From assembly GCA_025929365.1 (NCBI GenBank), contig JAICMG010000014.1, forward strand, positions 1 through 35,005: DNA of 35,005 nt. The letters run 5' to 3'. Numbering within the stretch: the first letter of the stretch is position 1; every line of letters starts with the position of its first letter. The translations under genes were made by a program, and so were the position numbers. The stretch comes from Frankiaceae bacterium (lineage in GTDB: Bacteria > Actinomycetota > Actinomycetes > JAFAQI01). The notes beneath the pieces are model-generated. The model did not search any database, was not told the origin of the DNA, and worked only from the letters and a program-made list of their open reading frames with translations. This document shows positions 24,831-31,641 of the stretch, one piece after another.

Positions 24831-25721
24831 CTACTTGCCGACTTGTTGTGCGAGGTCGTTTCGAGGTGGCATGACGTCGCGATGCAGCACGCCCGCCAAC
24901 GCCTCCACTCCGTCGACGAGTCGTGGTCCAGGGCGGACGTACGCCGCGTCGGCGTCGACCGCCCACACCGGCACATCCGCGGGGATGAAGCCCTCCTCGA
25001 TCGCCTGCTCGGCCAGGGTCACCGCGCCCTCGAGGCGGTAGCCACATGGCGCGATGACGACGAGGTCGGGGTTGGCTGCCGCGACGTCCTCCCACGTGAT
25101 CCGGTGCGAGTCCTCGCCCGGGCGGCCGAGCAACGCCCTGCCTCCCGCGGCTTCCACCATGTCGGGCACCCAGTGGCCGGCGCAGAACGGAGGGTCGGTC
25201 CACTCGACGACCGCGACCTTCGGCCGAGCAAGTCCGCCGACCGCGTCACGTACCACCGCGAGTCGCCGTCGGCACTCAGCCGCGAGCTCCTCGGCGGGCG
25301 CTTCGTGACCGGTCGCCGTACCGATCGTCACGATCGACTCGATCACCTCCTCCAGCGTCTGCGGGTCGACGGTGAGGACGCTGCCGTCGCAGCCGAGATG
25401 CGCCATCGCCGCGTCGACCGAGCCGACGTCGACCGCACACACCGCACACAGGTCCTGGGTCACCACCAGATCGGGTGCGAGCTCGCGCAACGCGCCTTCG
25501 TCGAGGCGGTAGAGGTCCTCGCCGCGCGCGATCCGCTCCCGCACCTCGGCGTCGATCTCGGCCGGCGTCATGCCCGGTCGTAGCGCCGACGTCGACACGA
25601 TCCGCCGGGTGCGAGCGGCCTCCGGGAAGTCGCACTCGAAGGTCACTCCCGCGACGTCGTCACCTGCGCCGACCGCGAACAGGATCTCGGTCGCCGAGGG
25701 AAGGAGGGAGACGATCCGCAC
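24831..25721 (-). CDS. BtuF-like cobalamin/metal-chelate-binding protein without signal peptide
   Basis: 296 aa, type III periplasmic-binding-protein fold. Landmarks are RIVSLLPSATEILFAVGAGD at the N-terminus, LAPDLVVTQDLCAVCAV, VDPQTLEEVIESI, VEWTDPPFCAGHWVPDMVEA and ANPDLVVIAPCGY. It resembles the group annotated as cobalamin-binding proteins. It starts directly at the first beta strand and has no signal peptide or lipobox, so it should be cytoplasmic or lack export. The pair of Cys in LCAVC and FCAG and CGY could bind a metal or cofactor. No BtuCD genes are near. GTG 25721 has TACCGT 6 nt upstream. It is divergent from the NiCoT gene, which fits a cobalt/corrinoid theme. Confidence 0.82.
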   Translation of the reverse strand: MRIVSLLPSATEILFAVGAGDDVAGVTFECDFPEAARTRRIVSTSALRPGMTPAEIDAEVRERIARGEDLYRLDEGALRELAPDLVVTQDLCAVCAVDVGSVDAAMAHLGCDGSVLTVDPQTLEEVIESIVTIGTATGHEAPAEELAAECRRRLAVVRDAVGGLARPKVAVVEWTDPPFCAGHWVPDMVEAAGGRALLGRPGEDSHRITWEDVAAANPDLVVIAPCGYRLEGAVTLAEQAIEEGFIPADVPVWAVDADAAYVRPGPRLVDGVEALAGVLHRDVMPPRNDLAQQVGK

Positions 25722-25727
25722 GCCCGC

Positions 25728-25733
25728 ACGGTA
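25728..25733 (-). promoter_or_regulatory. TACCGT -10 box of a probable leaderless BtuF-like transcript
   Basis: On the minus strand TACCGT ends 6 nt before GTG 25721. A 17-nt spacer would put its -35 inside the palindrome at 25751-25767. Confidence 0.45.
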
Positions 25734-25750
25734 CCCGGGTGGCCGGCTTG

Positions 25751-25767
25751 TTGCGACCTTGTCGCAA
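25751..25767. promoter_or_regulatory. Perfect palindrome TTGCGAC-CTT-GTCGCAA, Nur-like operator
   Basis: TTGCGA-N5-TCGCAA has the geometry of the Streptomyces Nur (nickel-responsive Fur-family) box, TTGCNA-N5-TNGCAA. It lies 53 nt upstream of the NiCoT start and 30 nt upstream of the BtuF-like start. TTGCGA (25751-25756), a 17-nt spacer and TAGGAA (25774-25779) could be the NiCoT promoter; TAGGCT (25769-25774) is another candidate -10. A repressor here would cover the -35 of either gene. Confidence 0.6.
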
Positions 25768-25819
25768 GTAGGCTAGGAACGAAGCAGAGGTACGCCGAGC
25801 CAGCAGGAGCCTGCCGAGA

Positions 25820-26977
25820 ATGTCGATCGCCGCCGTCTCCGCCTCGGCGCGGCTGCAGGCGATCCGCGAAGGCCTCTCGCCCCAGGAGTGGACGAGGCTC
25901 GGCGCGATGGTCGCGGTCATCGTCGGCCTGTACGTCGCGGGCTTCGGGCTGCTCGCCGCGGCGATTCCCGGCCACTACGTCGTGTCACACCACGGCAACC
26001 ACGTGCAGCTGTTCGGGCTGGGCACCGGCATGCTGGCCCTGACGCTCGGCATGCGCCACGCCTTCGACGCCGACCACATCTCGGCGATCGACAACACGAC
26101 ACGCAAGCTGATGGCCGACGGCAAGCGGCCGATGAGCGTCGGGTTCTTCTTCTCCCTCGGCCATTCCTCGATCGTCCTCGTGATGTCGGTGCTGCTGAAC
26201 CTCGGCATCCGGGCGGTCGACAGCCAGGTGAGCAACGGCGGGTCGAGCCTGCACACCATGACCGGGATCGTCGGCACGTCGATCTCGGGGACGTTCCTGT
26301 ACCTGATCGCCGCGGTGAACCTGGTGATCCTCGTCTCGATCGTGCGGGTCTTCCTCGCTCTGCGCAACGGCCAGTACGACGATGCCGAGCTCGAACGGCA
26401 GCTCAACCACCGCGGGCTCATGAACCGCTTCTTCGGCGGTCTCGTGCGGCGGGTCGACCGGCCCGCGAAGATGTACCTCGTCGGTCTGCTCTTCGGGCTC
26501 GGCTTCGACACCGCCTCCGAGGTCGCCCTGCTCGTCCTTTCCGGCACCGCCGTCGCGAGTGGGCTGCCGTTCTGGGCGATCCTGTCGCTGCCGCTGCTGT
26601 TCGCCGCGGGCATGACGACCTTCGACATGCTCGACGGCTGCTTCATGAACTTCGCCTACGGCTGGGCGTTCTCCAAGCCGATCCGCAAGGTCTACTACAA
26701 CATCACGATCACAGGCCTGTCCGTCGCCGTGGCCTTCGCCATCGGCAGCATCGAGATCCTCGGCCTGATCGGCAACCAGCTCAGCTTGTCGGGCGGCTTC
26801 TGGCATGCGATGTCCTCGTTCGACATCAATAGCGCGGGCTACGTCATCGTCGGGGTGTTCGTCGTGACCTGGCTGCTCGCGCTCGGCGTGTGGCGCTTCG
26901 GCAACGTCGAGGCGCGATGGGAGGACGCCGCAGTGCGGTCTCGCGCTCGCGCGCACCTCGCCAACGCGGAGCGCTGA
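25820..26977 (+). CDS. NiCoT-family nickel/cobalt permease (HoxN/NixA type)
   Basis: 385 aa secondary transporter with about eight membrane helices. All family signatures are present: RHAFDADHISAIDN (residues 79-92, the TM2 metal motif), FFSLGHSSIV, LFGLGFDTASEVALL and GMTTFDMLDGCFMNFAYGWA. It imports Ni2+ or Co2+ with high affinity across the inner membrane. No nickel enzyme is encoded in the window; the divergent BtuF-like gene makes cobalt plausible. AGGAG lies 10 nt before the ATG. Transcription probably responds to metal through the upstream palindrome. It ends 1 nt from the convergent CYP142-like gene. Confidence 0.95.
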   Translation: MSIAAVSASARLQAIREGLSPQEWTRLGAMVAVIVGLYVAGFGLLAAAIPGHYVVSHHGNHVQLFGLGTGMLALTLGMRHAFDADHISAIDNTTRKLMADGKRPMSVGFFFSLGHSSIVLVMSVLLNLGIRAVDSQVSNGGSSLHTMTGIVGTSISGTFLYLIAAVNLVILVSIVRVFLALRNGQYDDAELERQLNHRGLMNRFFGGLVRRVDRPAKMYLVGLLFGLGFDTASEVALLVLSGTAVASGLPFWAILSLPLLFAAGMTTFDMLDGCFMNFAYGWAFSKPIRKVYYNITITGLSVAVAFAIGSIEILGLIGNQLSLSGGFWHAMSSFDINSAGYVIVGVFVVTWLLALGVWRFGNVEARWEDAAVRSRARAHLANAER

Positions 26978-26978
26978 G

Positions 26979-28184
26979 TCAGCCGCTTCGCGGCGAGAAC
27001 GTCACCGGCATCGACTCGTAGCCGGACACGAAGTTTGCGGGCCGGTACGCCGGCTCGGTCTCATCCACCAGCTCCATGTCGGGCAGCCGCCGCAGCACCG
27101 TCTCGAAGAAGCACCGCAGCTCGAGCCGGGCAAGGTTGTTGCCGAGGCAGAAGTGCGTCCCGATCCCGAACGCCACGTGATCGTTCGGGCTGCGCGCGAT
27201 GTCGAACCGGAAGGGGTCCGCGAACACCGCCGCGTCGCGGTTCGCCGAGGGGTACAGCAGCAGGAGCTTGTCCCCCGCCTCGAGTCGCTGCCCGCTCAGC
27301 TCGGTGTCCTCGACCACCGTCCGCGCCATGTTCTTGATCGGGCTGACCCACCGCAGCATCTCCTCGACCGCGCACGGGATGCGGTCCGGGTCCTCGATCA
27401 GCGCCTGTTTCGCAGCCGGGTTGCGCAGCACCTGATACAGCCCGCCGCTGATCACGTGGCGGGTGGTCTCGTCGCCGCCGATGAGGATCAGCAGCGCGTC
27501 GTGGATGACGTCTTCGATGTTGACCTCGTCACCGTCGGTGCCGCCGGCGATCAACAGGCTGAGCAGGTCCTCGCCCGGCGTACGGCGTCGATCCTCGATC
27601 GCCTCGAGACAGAACTCCCGGAAGCCGACGTACGCCGTCGTCGCCTGCGCGACGCTTTCGGGCTTGCCGTCCAGCGCGCACATCAGGTCGTCGGACCACT
27701 GCATCAGGCTGCCGCGCTCCGCCTCGGGAAACCCGAGCATGTCGCCGATGACGTGCATCGGCAGCCACGCGGCCAGGTCCCGAACCGCATCGCATTCGCC
27801 GCGCTCGATCACCGCATCCACAAGCTGGTTGCAGATCTCGTTGATCCGGTCGACCGAGTCGGTCAGCCGACGCGGGGTGAAGCCGCGGTTGACCATGTTG
27901 CGGCGCCGCTTGTGCTCGGCACCGTCCCGGTCGATCATCTGCGCGACGGGCCCGTTGTCCGGGCGGATGCCGCCGCCGTTGCAGAACAGCTCCGGGTGCA
28001 GCGAGACCGTCTTCAGGTCGGCGTGCGACGCGATGCCCCAGACCCGGCCGTCCCAGTAGACCGGCGCGTTCTCGCGCATCCAGGCGAGCTCGTCGTGCGG
28101 GTTGCGGCCCCAGAACTCGCCACTGACCAGGTCGACGGCCGGGTTGACCGGGTGATCGCCTTTGACCGACTGTTCAACCGTCAT
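26979..28184 (-). CDS. Cytochrome P450, CYP142-like (steroid side-chain oxidase)
   Basis: 401 aa. P450 landmarks are the I-helix GGDETTR (236-242), ExxR as EMLR (275-278) and heme loop FGIGTHFCLGNNLAR with Cys346. Much of the sequence matches remembered M. tuberculosis CYP142: FCNGGGIRPDNGPVAQMID, WLPMHVIGDMLG, LLILIGGDETTRH, and the C-terminus RPANFVSGYESMPV. CYP142 oxidises the terminal side-chain carbon of cholest-4-en-3-one. It is the last gene of the P450 operon, 1 nt after the binding-lipoprotein stop. Electrons probably come from the ferredoxin encoded upstream. ATG 28184 is chosen since the longer frame overlaps the lipoprotein gene. Confidence 0.88.
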   Translation of the reverse strand: MTVEQSVKGDHPVNPAVDLVSGEFWGRNPHDELAWMRENAPVYWDGRVWGIASHADLKTVSLHPELFCNGGGIRPDNGPVAQMIDRDGAEHKRRRNMVNRGFTPRRLTDSVDRINEICNQLVDAVIERGECDAVRDLAAWLPMHVIGDMLGFPEAERGSLMQWSDDLMCALDGKPESVAQATTAYVGFREFCLEAIEDRRRTPGEDLLSLLIAGGTDGDEVNIEDVIHDALLILIGGDETTRHVISGGLYQVLRNPAAKQALIEDPDRIPCAVEEMLRWVSPIKNMARTVVEDTELSGQRLEAGDKLLLLYPSANRDAAVFADPFRFDIARSPNDHVAFGIGTHFCLGNNLARLELRCFFETVLRRLPDMELVDETEPAYRPANFVSGYESMPVTFSPRSG

Positions 28185-28185
28185 G

Positions 28186-29649
28186 TCATGCCCCCGGCCT
28201 GGGCAGGAAGTGGCCATCGCACCGGTATCCGGTCTTTGGATCGTCCACGCGCTCGAACGCCCCGTTCTGCAGTTGCCAGAGGATGTAACAGTGTGGTCCA
28301 CCAGCTGACGGGTCGGTGGGTGCGATCAGTCCGCCGTCGTCGAAGGTCTTGATCTTACGAAGCGAGGTCATCAGGGACTGGCGGGTGAGCGGCCCGTGGA
28401 CGGCCTCGGCGGCTTGCTGGAACAGCCGGTCGTCTGCCCAGGAGAACATCCCGTACAAGTTGATCGGCACGCCCGGATAGGTCCGCTCGTGCCATTCCTG
28501 GAAGAGCTTCACCTCGGGGATGCCGGCCGCCTCGTCGGTATTGAAGAACAACGCGTACTCGTTCCAGCCGAGGATGCCGTCCAGGTCGGACTTCGGGCCG
28601 CCGTAGTCGCCGATGAACGCCTGGTCGTAGGCGATCGGGATGATGTTGAGCAGGCTCTTCGGGCAGCCGGCCTGGCGTTCGTTCTGGACCATCGTTGCGG
28701 CGTTCGCAGCCGTCTCGGTCAGCTCGAAGAACGCTTGGATGTGCTCGCGCTGGCACAGCTTCACGAAGTCGCTCTGAAAGTTGCTGTTGGTGGGCTGCTC
28801 GAGGATGCTGTCGGTGAAGTGCCAGCCCTGGCTTTCCGCGGCGTGGACCTGGTCCTTCTGCTTCTGAACCGCTGAGGGAATGTTCTCGACGATGGTGCCG
28901 ACATGGTCGAGCTTCGTGCCGAACTTCTGCTTGTAGTAGCGAAACATCCCGGTCGCGAAGCCCTCCTGCTTCGACGAGACGTCGAAGTGGTTGGCCGGCT
29001 TGTCCGCCTCCGGGTCGAGTGCCACGTGGATGTCTGCGACCGTGGGGTGTGCCTTGATGACCAGTGAGCCGCAGCCGTCGTACAACGCGAAGGTTCCCGA
29101 CATCGCAAACGTCCGGCCGATGAGGCTCTGCGTCGCGTTCTCGTCCTGCGTGCAGTTGGTGCCGTCATCGGCGACGTCGATCTTGACCTGGCGCCCGCAG
29201 ATGCCGCCCGAGGTGCTGTTCACGAAGTTCGCGAACGCCTCGCCGCCGTGGACCGCGCCGTCGAACAACCCGGAGACCGGCCCGCTGAGCGATGCGACCT
29301 CGCCCAGCGACAACGTCGTGGCGGACAGCCCGACGTCGCGGCCCCCCGAGCACGTCGACGCGCCTGACGTCGGACCTGACGACGACGTTGCGTGCGTGGA
29401 GCGGCCCGGTACGACGGCGGCTGAGGCCATGCCGGTCGGGACCGGGGGCTGGGTCTGGCCGCTCCCGCCCGGCTGGGTCGGCACCGGAAACAGGTTCGCG
29501 TCGTCGCTCGGCGCCGGCCCCGGCCTGTCCCCGCCGCCTTGCAGCGCCACCCGTGACGCCTGCGCCTGTACGGCGCCCGGCAGCCGCGCGCCGCACGCGA
29601 CCCCGCCGAGCGCGAGAGCGGCGCCAAGCGCAACGACGCGCGGTCTCAC
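28186..29649 (-). CDS. ABC transporter substrate-binding lipoprotein (LivK/Peripla_BP_6 type)
   Basis: 487 aa. The N-terminus has a signal peptide with lipobox GGVAC, then a Pro/Gly/Ser/Thr-rich tether (~20-100, e.g. PVPTQPGGSGQTQPPVP), then a type I binding-protein fold: LSLGEVASLSGPVSGLFDGA, GICGRQVKIDVADDGTN, EGFATGMFRYYKQKFG, PINLYGMFSWADDRLFQQAA. Such proteins deliver amino acids, amides, aromatic acids or other small molecules to HAAT transporters. The GTG start overlaps the CMD stop by 4 nt (GTGA), placing it firmly in the sterol P450 operon. No permease or ATPase lies in that operon, so its membrane partner is elsewhere; the LivHMG/MFS-LivF system lacks exactly this component. A sterol-related ligand is inference. 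Confidence 0.9.
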   Translation of the reverse strand: MRPRVVALGAALALGGVACGARLPGAVQAQASRVALQGGGDRPGPAPSDDANLFPVPTQPGGSGQTQPPVPTGMASAAVVPGRSTHATSSSGPTSGASTCSGGRDVGLSATTLSLGEVASLSGPVSGLFDGAVHGGEAFANFVNSTSGGICGRQVKIDVADDGTNCTQDENATQSLIGRTFAMSGTFALYDGCGSLVIKAHPTVADIHVALDPEADKPANHFDVSSKQEGFATGMFRYYKQKFGTKLDHVGTIVENIPSAVQKQKDQVHAAESQGWHFTDSILEQPTNSNFQSDFVKLCQREHIQAFFELTETAANAATMVQNERQAGCPKSLLNIIPIAYDQAFIGDYGGPKSDLDGILGWNEYALFFNTDEAAGIPEVKLFQEWHERTYPGVPINLYGMFSWADDRLFQQAAEAVHGPLTRQSLMTSLRKIKTFDDGGLIAPTDPSAGGPHCYILWQLQNGAFERVDDPKTGYRCDGHFLPRPGA

Positions 29650-30053
29650 GACTCGGAGGCCTTCGGCCCGGGGAACTCGGGCTTGGATTCACCACGCTTG
29701 CGGTGTGCGGAGATCCGCTCCTCCACAATTCCGTTGAGCGTCGATCCTCTTGGCCAGCCGACGTAGTGGGTGAGGAAGATCGTCACCTCACGAAGCTCCT
29801 CCGCCGCGAGCTCTTCGTTGGCGAGCACGGCGTCGAGCTGGATCGGCAGCACCTTCCACTCACCGAGCGCCGCGACGACGCCGAGCAGCAGCATCCGGCG
29901 GTCCCGCAGCGACAGCCCGTCACGGCTCCAGATGTCGCCGAACAGGTGGTCCGCCGTGAGCCGGAAGAACTCCATCGGAAGGTCCGGAACCTCCTTCCAG
30001 GCGTAGACCTCCGCCATCTTCTTGATGCCCCGCTCGTGCCGGTCCTCAGCCAC
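29646..30053 (-). CDS. Carboxymuconolactone decarboxylase-like protein
   Basis: 135 aa all-helical AhpD/CMD-fold protein. Typical segments are DLPMEFFRLTADHLFGDIWS, LSLRDRRMLLLGVVAALGEW and AAEELREVTIFLTHYVGWPR. It has no CxxC, so it is not a peroxidase-type AhpD; it resembles the gamma-carboxymuconolactone decarboxylase side of the family, whose members often act on unknown substrates. GTG 30053 overlaps the end of the dehydrogenase gene by 8 nt. The M. tuberculosis cyp51 neighbourhood has a similar gene (Rv0771, from memory). Confidence 0.85.
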   Translation of the reverse strand: MAEDRHERGIKKMAEVYAWKEVPDLPMEFFRLTADHLFGDIWSRDGLSLRDRRMLLLGVVAALGEWKVLPIQLDAVLANEELAAEELREVTIFLTHYVGWPRGSTLNGIVEERISAHRKRGESKPEFPGPKASES

Positions 30054-30891
30054 GTGGCGCCCCCTCCTCACGCGGTACGCCGAAGGCGTAGGCGAGGTCC
30101 GCGAGTGCCTGCCGTGCGAGCGGCGCACTGACGCCGAGATCCTCACCCATGGCGATGGCGAGCGACAGGTCCTTCTCGCCGAGCGCGCACCCGTGCTCGA
30201 AGATCGGGCGCGCCGGGTCGTCGGTCGGCAGCGGCGCGACCGTCCCGCGCATGATCGACGCGGCCGAGCCGACGCCCATGCTCTCGGTGTGCCGGACGAC
30301 CGCGGCGAGCTTGGCGAGGTCGATGCCCGCGGCCGCTGCCAGCCGCTGCGCCTCTCCGGCACCGGCGTAGCTCACGAAGGAGATGAGGTTGCGCGCCAGC
30401 TTGCACTGCGTACCGGCACCCACGGGACCGACGTGCAGGACGAGTTCGGCCCAGTACTCGAACACCGGCTTGGCCGTCTCGTAGGCAGATCGCTCGCCGC
30501 CCACCATCACTGCGAGGCGGCCTTCGGCGGCACCGACCGGTCCGCCGGAGATCGCCGCGTCGAGCACGTCGATGCCCCTGGCGGCCGCGGCGACAGCGAG
30601 CTCTGGTGCCGTGCGGATGTCGATGGTGGAGTGGATGGCGATGACGGTGCCCGACGTGGCGTGCTCCAGAAGCTCCCCCACGACCTCGCGAACCTGCTCG
30701 TCGGTCAGCACGACGATCGAGATGACGTCACACTCCATCGCCAGGTCCTTGAGCGACCCGAACCGCGCACCCTTCTCGACGTACGGCGCGGCAGCTTCCT
30801 CACGAACGTCGTGCACCAGCAAGGACTCATGAGGCAGGCGCGCGGCCATCGCGCCGCCGATGTTGCCGAGCCCGACGAAGCCGATGGTCAT
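30046..30891 (-). CDS. 3-hydroxyisobutyrate dehydrogenase-like NAD(P) oxidoreductase
   Basis: 281 aa beta-hydroxyacid dehydrogenase. The N-terminal Rossmann motif is GFVGLGNIGGAMA; the substrate-binding stretch is DAAISGGPVGAAEGRLAVMV and the catalytic Lys region GAGTQCKLARNLISF. The enzyme class oxidises beta-hydroxy acids to semialdehydes or ketones; here a steroid-derived or fatty-acid-like substrate is possible but unproven. ATG 30891 overlaps the upstream TGA by 1 nt (TGATG). Rv0770 in the mycobacterial cyp51 region is a comparable dehydrogenase, from memory. Confidence 0.9.
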   Translation of the reverse strand: MTIGFVGLGNIGGAMAARLPHESLLVHDVREEAAAPYVEKGARFGSLKDLAMECDVISIVVLTDEQVREVVGELLEHATSGTVIAIHSTIDIRTAPELAVAAAARGIDVLDAAISGGPVGAAEGRLAVMVGGERSAYETAKPVFEYWAELVLHVGPVGAGTQCKLARNLISFVSYAGAGEAQRLAAAAGIDLAKLAAVVRHTESMGVGSAASIMRGTVAPLPTDDPARPIFEHGCALGEKDLSLAIAMGEDLGVSAPLARQALADLAYAFGVPREEGAPRG

Positions 30892-31442
30892 CAGACGGGC
30901 GGCCAGAGGGGGGCGGGACGATCCGCGGGACGGAAGTGGCCGGGCAGCAGCTCGCCCTTGGCGGCCTTCTCGATCCGGCTGCGCATGCCGTCCGAGAGAA
31001 CGCCCGCGGACATCATCTCGAAGAACAGCGTTCCGGCGTTCATGTGGTCGAAGAAGTCGCGCTGCCACGCCCAGGCGCCGTCGGCGTAACCGAACCAGCT
31101 GGCGCCGAAGCCGGCAACCTCGTACGCCGAGCCGTCCGGTCGCTTCGCGTCGGCGACCTGCTTCCAGAATCCGATGATCATCCCGGCGCGGTCGTCGATG
31201 AGGGTCGCCTGATACGGGTAGCTCCAGCCTTCGAGCCCCTGCATCTCGTAGCCGAGCGCGAGCTCGCGGATCTGGTCGCGGCCGACCGCCATGAAGTCGT
31301 CATTGGCACCGCAGTTCCAGCCGTAGGTCGCCTCCGGCGCGAAGAACTCCGCCAGAGCCGACCAGTCCCGCCTCGACTCGCACTCCTTGTTGGCATCGAG
31401 CCACCGCTGCCAGAAGGCTTCCATCTCGGCGCGGTCGGGCAT
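30891..31442 (-). CDS. NTF2/SnoaL-like protein
   Basis: 183 aa. The first ~140 residues fit an NTF2-like alpha+beta cone: FWQRWLDANKECESRRDWSA, LAEFFAPEATYGWN, MAVGRDQIRELALGYEMQGL, MIIGFWKQVADAKRPDGSAY, and WAWQRDFFDHMNA. The family includes ketosteroid isomerases, cyclases and small binding proteins. Rv0760c in the mycobacterial cyp51 cluster is also of this fold. The catalytic Asp/Tyr arrangement of a true ketosteroid isomerase cannot be confirmed here. ATG 31442 is 1 nt after the ferredoxin stop. The gene is translationally linked to both neighbours. Confidence 0.8.
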   Translation of the reverse strand: MPDRAEMEAFWQRWLDANKECESRRDWSALAEFFAPEATYGWNCGANDDFMAVGRDQIRELALGYEMQGLEGWSYPYQATLIDDRAGMIIGFWKQVADAKRPDGSAYEVAGFGASWFGYADGAWAWQRDFFDHMNAGTLFFEMMSAGVLSDGMRSRIEKAAKGELLPGHFRPADRPAPLWPPV

Positions 31443-31443
31443 G

Positions 31444-31641
31444 TCAGCTCTCCTCTTTGATCGACAGCGCGTGGGTCGGGCAGTACTTGACCGCCATCCG
31501 GACAGCGTCGTACTGCGCTGCATCGGGGGTGTCCATGAGCACCTCGACCTGGTCGGACCTGCCCACCTTGAAGACCTCGGGGGCCTCGGTTTCACACACG
31601 GCGTGACCCTGACACAGATCGCGGTCGACCGTGATCTTCAC
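31444..31641 (-). CDS. [3Fe-4S] ferredoxin, P450 redox partner
   Basis: 65 aa. The motif CQGHAVC (Cys10, His13, Cys16) with Cys54 in YCPTHAL gives three Cys ligands, and His replaces the fourth, as in P450-linked 3Fe-4S ferredoxins. It carries electrons from a ferredoxin reductase to the P450s. GTG 31641 overlaps the CYP51 stop by 4 nt. M. tuberculosis has the same order, cyp51 then fdx (Rv0764c-Rv0763c). No reductase gene is in the window. Confidence 0.95.
   Translation of the reverse strand: MKITVDRDLCQGHAVCETEAPEVFKVGRSDQVEVLMDTPDAAQYDAVRMAVKYCPTHALSIKEES

Noticed and set aside
25722-25819. Cobalamin riboswitch before the BtuF-like or NiCoT gene
   Set aside because: Only 98 bp separate the divergent starts, no B12-box-like element is seen, and the BtuF-like gene appears leaderless.
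26982-26994. Terminator hairpin GCCGC-TTC-GCGGC
   Set aside because: It lies within the last codons of the CYP142-like gene, is short and has no T-run; chance in GC-rich coding DNA is likely.
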